Below, one piece after another: positions 35,852 through 44,599 of a stretch of DNA of 64,000 nt (within the stretch, counting starts at the first letter, position 1; every line of letters begins with the position of its first letter). Under the pieces are notes generated by a model. That model worked only from the letters and a program-made list of their open reading frames with translations, ran no database searches and had not been told where the DNA came from. The position numbers were made by a program, and so were the translations under genes. Origin of the DNA: Herpetosiphon giganteus (GTDB taxonomy: Bacteria; Chloroflexota; Chloroflexia; Chloroflexales; Herpetosiphonaceae). The stretch is taken from positions 186,001 through 250,000 of the forward strand of contig NZ_JAFBCZ010000001.1 of the NCBI RefSeq assembly GCF_016907925.1, read 5' to 3'.

Positions 35852-36355
35852 TTAGTGGCAAACCGAGAGTGGGTCGATACTCGAAAAATCATAGCGGACA
35901 ATCGTGCGGCGCGAGGTTGCATCAATAGTCCGTCCTGATAAGAAAAAATCGCCAACTGGGGTAAGAGGTTCATAGTCATAGATAACCTGCACCTGCATAA
36001 TATTGCCAGCTTTGCGATGGATCGTTGGATCATTTGCATCAGTAATAATCCGAGTATCATTAGCTTGAAGCTTATAGCCCATCTTAACGTCCGAGGCTCT
36101 GATGCCAATTGTGGTGCGGATAGCTGCTGCCCGAATCAAGCTCACACATGGATCATCATCTAAATGATAATCAGCACGTGCTCTTACTGGTGGGCCTGAT
36201 GAAGCTTGTTCAGCTCCACGGCGCGCAGCATAGTTGGCCTGCGACCAAGAATAAACGTAAAAACCCAGCTCAATTGATGCGAATAAGAACGTCATAATAA
36301 GGGGAAAAACCAAGGCAAACTCAACAAGGGCTTGCCCTCGCGACTTTCGTTTCAT
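35852..36355 (-). CDS. TadE-like minor pseudopilin
   Basis: The 167-residue protein starts with KRKSRGQALVEFALVFPLIM, the same TadE-type hydrophobic helix with the buried Glu as in the adjacent gene, and ends in a beta-rich domain with two cysteines. It is the first gene of the three-gene TadE-TadE-TadG operon. The stop lies 16 bases before the next ATG. GGAGG occurs eight bases before ATG 36355. Confidence 0.88.
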   Translation of the reverse strand: MKRKSRGQALVEFALVFPLIMTFLFASIELGFYVYSWSQANYAARRGAEQASSGPPVRARADYHLDDDPCVSLIRAAAIRTTIGIRASDVKMGYKLQANDTRIITDANDPTIHRKAGNIMQVQVIYDYEPLTPVGDFFLSGRTIDATSRRTIVRYDFSSIDPLSVCH

Positions 36356-36482
36356 ACGTACCTCCCGTGTTGGTTATGCGCATACGTTCCACGTTTGGGT
36401 CTCAGGTCAGTATACACAGCTCAATACCGATTCGCCTATAGTGCGATAGTACCAATTTTTGTTTAAGAATTCGCTTACGCTA

Positions 36483-39299
36483 TTATTGATCAATCTGCCA
36501 GACTATGCCACTCCATTGAATCCCAAGGCTGCGGGCATCGTTCGGCGGGCTTGGGTATTCGGCAGCATAATCGTTGGGTGTCCAGGTGCGGCTTAGGCTA
36601 AGTTGCAATAACCAATCGTGCTCTGGAAGCGCAGGCAGCTCCCAAGTTAGGATGGTTGGCTCACTACTGCTCAAACGTTGGCAGCCTAATGCTTGGCTCA
36701 TTGGCTGCTTAACTAAATAGCTGGCGCTTAAACAAAGCTCAACTGGTTGGTTTACGAGTGATGGTGGTACTAACCCTAATCCTACACTAAAGCTGAGATT
36801 TGAGCTAGTCTTGATTGCGGGCATAATCCAGCGCGCAGTCCCCTCAGTCCATGTAAAGCGCTGGCCGGTTTTGGGGTTCGTTTCGACTGGGTTAATGCCG
36901 CTATGCTGCCAGCGATAATCATCAATCGCAATCGTTTGCTGGCCAGTAAGCGGCTGCGCATCAGGCACAAGCCGATAGATGCGGTAGGTGAAGCGAATAT
37001 CGCCAGCAGTAAAGGGCTTTTGTAGTTGCAATTGTTGCCATTCTTTTAATGGTAGGTCGAAGATCTCGACAGTTTCATAGCGAAAACCTGGCAAATTGAG
37101 CATGCCACCACGCGAGCCAAGCATCAAATAAACCGGTCGGCCTTGGGCTTGCCAATTGCGCACTTGCTGGGCCAACAAATCGCGGTAGGGCGTGGGATCG
37201 TCGCTGTAGGCCACCAAATAATCACGATCAAATAGATAGTGCATGGGCGTGGCAATATTAGTTGAGGAATCGCGATCGCCGCCGCGCATGAGCACAATGG
37301 CATTGGGCTCGGTTTTGCTAGCCAGCTCAGTTAGTGCCGCCAAGGCCCCTTTATATTCAATATGGGCAATCGTGCGCCAACCAGTTGCGATAAAAAATAG
37401 CAGCATTGCCGCCGCCGCCAGCCCACTTGCTACCTGCCAAAGCTTGTTTGAGCGCACCAAGCCTTTAGCCACGAGCCATGCAATGCCCAAGCTGAGCATC
37501 GGCACAGCCCCAGGCAAAAAGCGCCGCGCAATATAGATATAGGCTTGTTCAGCAGTGCCATACGAATCATTAACGCTAAATGCGCCATACAAAATGCCAA
37601 GCAGCAAAATCATCCACGAGCGCCGATTCATGCCGCGCCAAATCCAGAGCGCCAAGCCAGCAATGCCCAAGCCAATGCCCAAGGGCGAAAAATACCAGCC
37701 CAAGCGCACCATATTACCATAAGCAATCGCCGTTTGACGGGGCTTAACATCAGGAATCGGCAAAATGCCACCAATATAGCTATTCCATGTGCTGGCATGC
37801 TCAATCGGGTGCAACAGGGCGGCGCTTGAAAGATGCTGTGGCCGGATAAAATAGGCATAGCCAGCCAGCAGCACGAGGCCAATTGCCAGCGCACCCAATA
37901 GCCAGTGTTGCCAGCGTTGGGCTTGGGCTTCAACCCAATTCAACAAACGGGGAAAACGCCACAAGGCCCAAAGCGCCACTAAACCAATGGCGACAATCGC
38001 TAATTCTAGGGCTAAACGGCTGTTGCTCTCTAAAATCCAGGCTTTTGAGTTGTTGCTACGAATATCTTGCAAAATTGGCGGATAAAAAGGGTGGGCCAAG
38101 CGCGAGATAATCGCAAAATCTTGAAACTTGCCCCATGTATTATTCATAAAATAGAGCCAGCCAATGGTGCTGATGTGAATTGCAGCGTGCACCAACATCG
38201 TGCCCAAGCCCAAGGCCATGGCTATTTCGCCTTGCCCCCAGCGTCGCCGAATCAGGGCCGCGCCCAAATACAAAACAACCGGAAAGACTCCAAAATAGAA
38301 TTCGAGCCGCATCAAAGCCAATTGGCCAAGCGCAATGCCGCAGAGGGCTGCATACCAGAGGCCACGACGACTGCTGCGCTGGGCTGGCTCGATTTGACTA
38401 TAGGCGGCCCACATTGCCAAGCCGCTCCAAACCGTCCATTGCGCGCCTGCTTCAGCAGTTGAATAGCGGCTAAACCAAATTTGCAAGCTGTTGAGGCTGA
38501 TTAGGGCCAGCGCTAGAACCCCCATCCAAGCACTGGCCTTGCCTTGCACCACCCTCCGCCCGACCATGGCTACGCTCCACGCGCCCAACCAGCCCAAATA
38601 GCCAGTTGCCAACAAACCGCCATACAAGCCAAATAAGCTCGTCCAAATCGCGATCCATGTCGGGTAAAGGTGAAAGTTATTGGGATACGATTTACCAGCC
38701 GCCGCCGATTCCTCGGTCATAAAAAAGCTAGGTTGATGAAAGCGGGTGCTCAAAAATCGTTGCGGCTCTTGTTTGCCAAGCAGGTTGGTATAGGCTTGTT
38801 TGGCTGGCTCAGAGAGATCGCGATTGCTATAGTTCATTGTTCGCACGATCTCGGCAACCAAGGCTTCGTCTTGCACAATACTGCCAGTGCGCTCGATGGC
38901 AAAACCAGTAACTGTGTAAATGCCTGCATCGCGGCCACCCAAAACGGTTTCAAAAGGTCGGGCGACGATTGCAGCAAAAATTACCAACAGAATAATAAAA
39001 ACCCACCGCTCCCAGCGTGGGCGAGCTTTGCTTAGTTCTAGCGGAGCAAGGCCAAATTTGCGGCTAAGCCACCAACCAAGCCCACAAAAAACGGCTGTAC
39101 CAAGCACTAAATGCAGCAAACTATACCAACCAAGGCTTGCCAGAACCAAGCCCCACCAGCCAGTCCATAGCGCACTGACCAACATGCGCTCAAATTGGCG
39201 ATCAAGCCAATCGCTCGGGCGATGGCCAAAGCGCGCCCAAACGAAGCCTGGCAGATAAAGCAAAACTGGGGCTAACAGCAAACCAAGAATCAACTGCAT
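36483..39299 (-). CDS. large GT-C-like polytopic membrane protein
   Basis: The 938-residue protein has about twelve hydrophobic segments in the first 650 residues and a soluble C-terminal beta-rich domain. After the first helices it carries GGRDAGIYTVTGFAIERTGS, the acidic motif in the first external loop expected of GT-C (PMT/ArnT-like) glycosyltransferases that use polyprenyl-phosphate sugars. The fold and the loop Asp fit a membrane glycosyltransferase, but the precise family and substrate are not known. It is a monocistronic leftward gene; its position between pilin and kinase genes suggests only a surface role. Confidence 0.65.
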   Translation of the reverse strand: MQLILGLLLAPVLLYLPGFVWARFGHRPSDWLDRQFERMLVSALWTGWWGLVLASLGWYSLLHLVLGTAVFCGLGWWLSRKFGLAPLELSKARPRWERWVFIILLVIFAAIVARPFETVLGGRDAGIYTVTGFAIERTGSIVQDEALVAEIVRTMNYSNRDLSEPAKQAYTNLLGKQEPQRFLSTRFHQPSFFMTEESAAAGKSYPNNFHLYPTWIAIWTSLFGLYGGLLATGYLGWLGAWSVAMVGRRVVQGKASAWMGVLALALISLNSLQIWFSRYSTAEAGAQWTVWSGLAMWAAYSQIEPAQRSSRRGLWYAALCGIALGQLALMRLEFYFGVFPVVLYLGAALIRRRWGQGEIAMALGLGTMLVHAAIHISTIGWLYFMNNTWGKFQDFAIISRLAHPFYPPILQDIRSNNSKAWILESNSRLALELAIVAIGLVALWALWRFPRLLNWVEAQAQRWQHWLLGALAIGLVLLAGYAYFIRPQHLSSAALLHPIEHASTWNSYIGGILPIPDVKPRQTAIAYGNMVRLGWYFSPLGIGLGIAGLALWIWRGMNRRSWMILLLGILYGAFSVNDSYGTAEQAYIYIARRFLPGAVPMLSLGIAWLVAKGLVRSNKLWQVASGLAAAAMLLFFIATGWRTIAHIEYKGALAALTELASKTEPNAIVLMRGGDRDSSTNIATPMHYLFDRDYLVAYSDDPTPYRDLLAQQVRNWQAQGRPVYLMLGSRGGMLNLPGFRYETVEIFDLPLKEWQQLQLQKPFTAGDIRFTYRIYRLVPDAQPLTGQQTIAIDDYRWQHSGINPVETNPKTGQRFTWTEGTARWIMPAIKTSSNLSFSVGLGLVPPSLVNQPVELCLSASYLVKQPMSQALGCQRLSSSEPTILTWELPALPEHDWLLQLSLSRTWTPNDYAAEYPSPPNDARSLGIQWSGIVWQIDQ

Positions 39300-39422
39300 A
39301 GTGCTTCCTTCACAACCGAATAAGCCACATGGCCAAGCAACCAGCAGCGATTATACTTGATTCTGCTCCTTGCATGCAGCAAAAAGCCCAATAATCTATT
39401 TAAATTACTGGGCTTATGTCAA

Positions 39423-41240
39423 TTATGGAATAAGTGGTGGCGGTGGTGGTGGCGGTGGTGGTCTGGTTGGCTCCGATTGAACAGTTGGCGGAACTCTCGT
39501 AGGTTGCACTGGTGCATCTGTTGGGCGTGGTGGATTGGTTGGCTGCTCAGCCGGCTTCGGGCAGCCATTCCGCGAGGGATCACCAGGCTCGTTCGGGCAG
39601 GCATCGCGATCATCGGGAATCGTATCGCCATCGCGATCAGTTACTGCTGGTGGTTGGGTTGGCTCAATTGGAGCTGGGCAGCCATTATTTGGCCCCGCCA
39701 CATCGGGACAGCCATCAAGATCATCATTAAATCCGTCGCCATCGCGATCGCTTGGAGCTGGAGGATTGGTTGGCTGCACAATCGGCTCATTAGTTGGCTG
39801 GATCACCACTGGTGGGTTAGTTGGTTGCAGCGCTGGCGGATTGGTCGGCGCAGGGCGGGCCGTCGCAGGCCGATTGGTTGGCTGCACCACAGGACGGGCC
39901 GTTGCTGGCTCGTTAGTTGGCTGCACCGCAGCAGTGGTTAGCTGCGCAGGCTCGGTTGCGGTTGCCACATCTTCTGCAAGGCTGGTTGTCGCGCTTGTGG
40001 CCACGCCCAACGTGATAGTTGGCTGATCAGCAACATTTATGCCGGTTGTTGTGGTGGCCAGACTTTGGCTTGGTTGGGCTGCCACAACCGTGTTGGTAGC
40101 CTGACTAACCGTAACGATTGGCGTTTGCTCATCACGGCTCAGCCACCAGCCGCCGCCAGCCGCCACCAACAGTAATCCCAACAGCAATGGCAGAAAGCGT
40201 TTAGCGCTCGCTTTTGGCTGGGCTTGCACACTTGGCTCAAGTGCTGGTTGGGCTGGATAGTTGCTTTTTGGCGTGCTGATTGGTGCTTGCGGCTGGCTAC
40301 TTTCGCGAATTGACGCTTGTTTAGGCGGCCCAGTGATTGCTCGTGAGCCAATAGTGGTTGGCAAAATTTGGGTTTGGGCAGGGTTGATTGGCGTATAAGG
40401 TTGGGCCAAGATTTGGCGAAATTCCTCGGCAGAAGCAAACCGATCATCAGCATCAATTTCCAGCGAGCGCATAATTGCCTGATTGACATGCGCAGGAATC
40501 GCAGGATTAAGCAATTTTGGCGCAATTATTGGGTCGGGCTTGCGTTTGGCAAGCGCCAAGGTTCGCGCCAAAGCATCGGCGGTTTTGCCATCGCCATCGG
40601 TTGGCGTGCGCCCTGTTAATAAATGATACAGCGTTGCGCCCAACGAATATAAATCGCTACGTGGGTCAGTTCCTTCTTGATTAATCTGCTCAGGCGGCGC
40701 GTAGGTCAAGGTATAGCCATGAACGCTATGCATCGCACTGCGCATATTGGTAAAAATTTCGGCCTTTGCCAAGCCAAAATCCAACAATTTCAATTCGCCA
40801 CGGGTTGTAATTTTAATATTGGCTGGCTTAATATCGCGGTGGACAATTGGCTGGCGATAGTAGCTATGCAGATAGGTCAAAACACTCAACAGTTGATCAG
40901 CCCAGCCAAGTACTTGATCGACCGGCAGCGGGCCGCCTTGGCGCTCAAGCAAGGTGCTTAAATCGTTGCCATCAATCAAATCCATCACCAAAAATTGGCC
41001 ATCGTTGGTGCTAAAGTGCAAATAGACCTTGGGCAAGCTGGGGTGATGCAAATTGGCCAGTAAACTGGCTTCGTGGCCAAACGCCTTGATCGCATGGTCG
41101 CCCTCAAGGTGCAGATATTTAATCGCGACCAATTTGCGCAACTTAATATCATAGGCGGCATAGACCGCGCCACCGCCGCCATGGCCAATCCGCTCACGAA
41201 TTTCATAGGTTTCATTTAGCATCATGCCATTTGGAAACAT
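39423..41240 (-). CDS. membrane Ser/Thr protein kinase with extracellular thrombospondin-3 repeats
   Basis: The kinase domain (residues 10-270) is complete: glycine loop RIGHGGGGAVY, lysine in LVAIKYL, HRDIKPANIK catalytic loop, DFGLAKA and an APPEQ motif. One transmembrane helix (LPLLLGLLLVAAGGGWWL) lies near residue 350. The extracellular part begins with Thr/Pro linkers made of PTNxPA repeats and carries thrombospondin type 3 calcium-binding repeats such as DRDGDGFNDDLDGCPD and DRDGDTIPDDRDACPNEPGD. The C-terminus is a polyproline run. It probably senses an extracellular signal or calcium. A paralogue follows upstream (41430-43307). Confidence 0.9.
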   Translation of the reverse strand: MFPNGMMLNETYEIRERIGHGGGGAVYAAYDIKLRKLVAIKYLHLEGDHAIKAFGHEASLLANLHHPSLPKVYLHFSTNDGQFLVMDLIDGNDLSTLLERQGGPLPVDQVLGWADQLLSVLTYLHSYYRQPIVHRDIKPANIKITTRGELKLLDFGLAKAEIFTNMRSAMHSVHGYTLTYAPPEQINQEGTDPRSDLYSLGATLYHLLTGRTPTDGDGKTADALARTLALAKRKPDPIIAPKLLNPAIPAHVNQAIMRSLEIDADDRFASAEEFRQILAQPYTPINPAQTQILPTTIGSRAITGPPKQASIRESSQPQAPISTPKSNYPAQPALEPSVQAQPKASAKRFLPLLLGLLLVAAGGGWWLSRDEQTPIVTVSQATNTVVAAQPSQSLATTTTGINVADQPTITLGVATSATTSLAEDVATATEPAQLTTAAVQPTNEPATARPVVQPTNRPATARPAPTNPPALQPTNPPVVIQPTNEPIVQPTNPPAPSDRDGDGFNDDLDGCPDVAGPNNGCPAPIEPTQPPAVTDRDGDTIPDDRDACPNEPGDPSRNGCPKPAEQPTNPPRPTDAPVQPTRVPPTVQSEPTRPPPPPPPPPLIP

Positions 41241-41278
41241 AGCTTGCCTCGTTGTTTTTAATTGGGATATTTAAGCGC

Positions 41279-41322
41279 TCCTCACCCCGATCCCTCTTCT
41301 ATCAACGAGCGAGGGCGGTGGG
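41279..41322. repeat. partial copy of the GC-rich palindromic repeat
   Basis: CCTCACCCCGATCCCTCTTC with a following GAGCGAGGG resembles one half of the repeat core seen at 14021 and 25302. It lies in the 189-base gap between the two kinase genes, which otherwise holds only the downstream kinase's promoter region. Confidence 0.6.
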
Positions 41323-41429
41323 AGATCTGACTTCAGGATTATAGCAAAGCGTAATCTTGGCGCGTAGCACGAGGTGGGTTGAAGTTGCGAAACGCTACGC
41401 GCACGATTATACCGTATTTTGCCTCTTGT

Positions 41430-43307
41430 TTATGGAGCCGTTACAGGTGGCTTTACAGTTGGTTTTGGTGTTTCAACAATCTTGGTTGGCTTCGGCACAT
41501 CGGTGGGCCTCTCGGTTGGCCGTGGCGTATTGGTTGGTGGTGCTTCCACTGGCTTTGGACAACCATTGCGCGAGGGATCGCCTGGCTCATTCGGGCAGGC
41601 ATCACGATCATCGGGAATTGTATCGCCATCGCTATCAGCGACTGCTGGTGGTGCAGTTGGTTCGACTGGCGCAGGGCAGCCATTATTCGGGCCATTGGTA
41701 TCAGGGCAAGGATCGTTGACATCGACCACGCCATCACCATCGCGATCAGGTGGTGGCGGCGGGCAGCCATTGTTCGGGCCATTGGTATCAGGGCAGGGAT
41801 CGTTGGCATCGGCCACGCCATCGCCATCACGGTCAGATGCTGGCGGTGGTGGTTTGGTTGGCTGAGGTGCAGGCCGTTGGGTTGGTTGGGCGGCTGGGCG
41901 CGCGGTTGCTGGGCGAGCAGTTGGCTGAACAACCACTGCAATCGTCGGCTCAGATGTTACGATTGCACTTGGCTCCAACGTGGCGGTTGCGCTCGGCTCT
42001 AGCGTCGCGGTTGCGTGGCTCAAGGTTGTGGTTGGTTGTGCAGCACTGCCATTGCTGCTCGAAGGCAGCGTTGCCGCTGGATTCGACACTGCATTATAGA
42101 CAATTGGTTGGTTATTTTGATTGGGCAACGTGGTTGAATCGCTGCTAGGATTGGCGTTAACCCACCACCAGCCACCGCCACCCATGCCTAGTAACAGCAA
42201 GGCCAGTAATGGAACAAAGCGCTTGATCGATTTGGGCTTTGGATTGGGCACAGGGGGAATTGGTGGTTCGAAATGATCGCTTGCTGGGCGCGAAATGGGT
42301 GGGGTTGAGCTTGGTTGAGCTGGTTGGCTACGTTGGCCGGTTGAGTTTGCAGCTTGCTTAGACGATTGGGTTGATTTGCTAGCGGCAGGCTGCGCTTTAG
42401 GCCGAGCACTTAGCAAACCAGCAAAACCTGAGCTAAATTTGGAAACCGGCGAAGGATTTAATGCTTGGCGAAATTCTGCTGCTGAGCCAAAACGATCAGA
42501 TTTATTGATCGCAATTGCCTGCATAATCGCTGCATCAACATACTCAGGAATCGCCGGATTGAGCTGTTTTGGGTGCAGAATTGGGTCGGGCTTTGACTGA
42601 ATGACCATTGCATAGCGATTGGTCGCATCAATCTGCTTTTTGTTGGCATCGATTGGCACGCTACCAGTGAGCAAATGATAGAGCGTTATGCCGAAGGCAT
42701 ACACATCGCTGCGCTGATCGGTGCGTTCATCATCTTTGGGTACCAATTGCTCTAAGGGCGCGTAGGTCGAGGTATAGCCCCGAACACTCATATAGACATT
42801 ATTGATTTGGGTTGATAAATCACTTTTTGCCAAGCCAAAATCAATCAATTTCAATTGGCCAGTTGTGCTCAATTTAATATTTGCTGGCTTAATGTCGCGG
42901 TGAATAACTGGCTCTTTCGGGGCGGTATGCAGATACTCAAGCAATTTCAGCAGCTCATCGGCCCACGCTAAAACCGTGGTTAAGGCCAAAGGGCCAGCCT
43001 GATCGCGCAGATATTGATCAAGGTCAGTGCCTTCGATATATTCCATGACCAAAAAATGGCCTGGGCCTTCCTCGAACTGATTATAGACTTGCGGCAAATT
43101 TGGGTGTTCAAGGCTGGCTAATAAACGGGCTTCTTTTTTAAAATGTTTGATTGCATCATTGCTTGGCAGAATTAAATGCTTGACTGCAACGCGGCGGGCC
43201 AAGTTTTGGTCGACGGCTTCGTAGACGTTGCCTCCGCCGCCACCGCCAATTTTTTTAATAATTTCGTATTGGTTGTTGAGCACAACACCTGATTGAAGAA
43301 CACTCAT
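41430..43307 (-). CDS. membrane Ser/Thr protein kinase with extracellular thrombospondin-3 repeats (paralogue)
   Basis: Same architecture as the gene at 39423-41240: intact kinase domain (KKIGGGGGGNVYEAV, VAVKHLI, HRDIKPANIKL, DFGLAKSD, PLEQ), one transmembrane segment (FVPLLALLLLGMGGGGWWW) and an extracellular Pro/Thr linker with three thrombospondin type 3 repeats (DRDGDGVADANDPCPDTNGP and relatives). It ends with a KPTV-rich tail instead of polyproline. The start ATG 43307 (MSVLQSG) was chosen over 43370 because GAGAGGG lies just upstream. The pair arose by duplication; the C-terminal sensor differs, so the inputs may differ too. Confidence 0.9.
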   Translation of the reverse strand: MSVLQSGVVLNNQYEIIKKIGGGGGGNVYEAVDQNLARRVAVKHLILPSNDAIKHFKKEARLLASLEHPNLPQVYNQFEEGPGHFLVMEYIEGTDLDQYLRDQAGPLALTTVLAWADELLKLLEYLHTAPKEPVIHRDIKPANIKLSTTGQLKLIDFGLAKSDLSTQINNVYMSVRGYTSTYAPLEQLVPKDDERTDQRSDVYAFGITLYHLLTGSVPIDANKKQIDATNRYAMVIQSKPDPILHPKQLNPAIPEYVDAAIMQAIAINKSDRFGSAAEFRQALNPSPVSKFSSGFAGLLSARPKAQPAASKSTQSSKQAANSTGQRSQPAQPSSTPPISRPASDHFEPPIPPVPNPKPKSIKRFVPLLALLLLGMGGGGWWWVNANPSSDSTTLPNQNNQPIVYNAVSNPAATLPSSSNGSAAQPTTTLSHATATLEPSATATLEPSAIVTSEPTIAVVVQPTARPATARPAAQPTQRPAPQPTKPPPPASDRDGDGVADANDPCPDTNGPNNGCPPPPPDRDGDGVVDVNDPCPDTNGPNNGCPAPVEPTAPPAVADSDGDTIPDDRDACPNEPGDPSRNGCPKPVEAPPTNTPRPTERPTDVPKPTKIVETPKPTVKPPVTAP

Positions 43308-43419
43308 CGTTGCCCTCTCACGAAGAAAAATAGCTTGATGCGCTAGTGTACCATATTTAGTTAGATACATTTAACAGTATCTGTTTGTTGGGCAGCGCTT
43401 TTTAATAATTAGCCAATGG

Positions 43420-43448
43420 TTGACAGCTTGACTGCTTTTGAGTATACT
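43420..43448 (+). promoter_or_regulatory. promoter of tRNA-Gly
   Basis: Perfect TTGACA (43420-43425), a 17-base spacer and TATACT (43443-43448), 15 bases before the mature tRNA. Confidence 0.88.
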
Positions 43449-43463
43449 CACAGAGCTTGATGA

Positions 43464-43539
43464 GCGGGAATGGCGCAATTGGCAGCGCATCTGTTTCCCA
43501 AACAGAAGGTTGCGGGTTCGAACCCCGTTTCCCGCTCCA
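43464..43539 (+). tRNA. tRNA-Gly (anticodon CCC)
   Basis: The 76-base gene, with CCA encoded, folds as a cloverleaf: acceptor GCGGGAA/TTCCCGC, a 5-bp anticodon stem TCTGT/ACAGA with the loop TTCCCAA (anticodon CCC, reads GGG), and the T arm GCGGG-TTCGAAC-CCCGT. It is followed by a hairpin terminator with a long T run. Confidence 0.95.
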
Positions 43540-43546
43540 TCCACAA

Positions 43547-43576
43547 ACATCCCATGCCAATGGGGTGTTTTTTTTT
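43547..43576 (+). terminator. tRNA-Gly terminator
   Basis: ACATCCCAT (43547-43555) pairs with ATGGGGTGT (43560-43568) around GCCA, followed by a T run. Confidence 0.88.
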
Positions 43577-44136
43577 GTTTAGAGCAAAGAGCATAGAACA
43601 TCGAGCATAGAGCAAGTCAGAAATCAAAAGTCAAAAAAGTAGCAATATTTTAAGGCAGAGGCACAGAGGAAAAATAAAGGATGAATGATGAGGGATGAAA
43701 ATAAGAACATAGAACATAGAACATAGAGCATAGGAGTTGGGGTGAGGGTTCAGGGGCTAGGTGTCAGAGATTAGGCTGTTTAATCTAAGCTATAGGCTAG
43801 CGGAAGATTGTTCGTGGAATTCGTGCAATTCGTGGCGAAAAAAAAATCCCCAATAGCCAATAGCCTTCAGCCTATATGTACTGGTTCATTAGGTTGGCAA
43901 CCAGGTGCATGCCCTCACCCCCAACCCCTCTCCCACTGAACGCGGGCGAGGGGAGCCCTGATTCAGCGGTTCCCCCTCGCCTGTTCGACGGGAGAGGGGG
44001 AATCGTCGCTAACGCAATGAACCAGTACACCTATAGCCTATAGCCCTTACTGCAATCTGTGGCTAAAAATCGTACTTCGTGTCCTTCGCGCTCTTCGCGG
44101 TTTCACTCCTTCGGATGCTTTGTGGATGGCAAACAC
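43577..44136. repeat. repeat-rich intergenic region between tRNA-Gly and glmS promoter
   Basis: About 560 bases hold no gene. There are short simple repeats (ACATAGA units at about 43705-43735), a GGCAGAGGCACAGAGG unit near 43653, a TTCGTGCAATTCGTGG unit near 43818, the MITE-like element at 43877-44029 and CTTCGCGCTCTTCGCGG near 44085. All are decayed dispersed repeats like those after recF. Confidence 0.7.
43877..44029 (+). repeat. MITE-like element, copy 2, 14-bp terminal inverted repeats
   Basis: The 153-base element has perfect 14-bp ends TGTACTGGTTCATT (43877-43890) and AATGAACCAGTACA (44016-44029). CCTATA occurs directly outside both ends (43871-43876 and 44030-44035) and could be a 6-bp target duplication, although the surrounding CCTATAGCC repeats weaken this. 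It carries no gene. Confidence 0.7.
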
Positions 44137-44164
44137 TTTGCAAAATAGCAATATGCAGTATAAT
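44137..44164 (+). promoter_or_regulatory. glmS promoter
   Basis: TTTGCA (44137-44142), 16-base spacer, perfect TATAAT (44159-44164). Transcription would begin at about 44171, some 55 bases before the ribozyme cleavage site. Confidence 0.7.
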
Positions 44165-44225
44165 GCCCCAAGCGTGGCATATGGCCAGGCATTGGATAAG
44201 GAGCAATCACAGCTACTCAATTTAA

Positions 44226-44495
44226 GCGCAACGGTCTGAATCAACGTACGCTGCGATTCAGAAAACGAGGTAGAGGTTCCTCGCCGCAGGGCGAGTGCTA
44301 ACCTAGCAACTCCAAGTTGGTGCGTGAGGCTGGCGGCTCGAATAGCCTTCCCGCTGCTGCCCACGGAAACAGGCTTGGCTCGGTTGCTGGGGAAAAGCGA
44401 ATAATCAGCGGATGCCTCTTGGGTACACCACAGCCCAAAAGGGTGTTGCAAAACTTGCTGGCAACAGCAAGCACAATCAGCACCTTGTGGCCAGT
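44226..44495 (+). ncRNA. glmS ribozyme (glucosamine-6-phosphate activated)
   Basis: The leader holds the conserved core of the glmS ribozyme. The cleavage site is A44225/G44226, followed by GCGC; P2 is CTGAATC (44236-44242) with GATTCAG (44255-44261); then ACGAGG (44265-44270) and AGAGG (44272-44276), which pairs with CCTCT in GCGGATGCCTC (44408-44418), the most conserved ribozyme segment. P3 is TTGGG/CCCAA shortly after, and a GTTGC/GCAAC plus CTTGCT/AGCAAG interlaced pairing around 44450-44475 fits the P4 region. An unusual insertion of about 120 bases lies between the two core halves. In this family glucosamine-6-phosphate binds, the RNA cuts itself and the downstream mRNA is degraded, giving feedback on glmS. 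The 3' boundary is approximate. Confidence 0.85.
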
Positions 44496-44599
44496 TACAT
44501 AGCAGCATGCCCCACCCCCGTTCATTGACGACACGGGTTGGTGCGGTGTGGTGCTATGTTGTGTTTTAGCTTACTTTTAATTGTTGGAGTATAGATTTT

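Noticed and set aside
39535-40026. Plus-strand frames of 163-207 codons across the kinase linker regions (also 41379-42002)
   Set aside because: They are antisense readings of Pro/Thr-rich repeats of the two kinases and look like repetitive Gly/Trp/Ser-rich artefacts.
43680-43740. Possible short tandem repeat array (ACATAGA units)
   Set aside because: The units are few and irregular; this is a decayed simple repeat rather than a CRISPR or satellite array.
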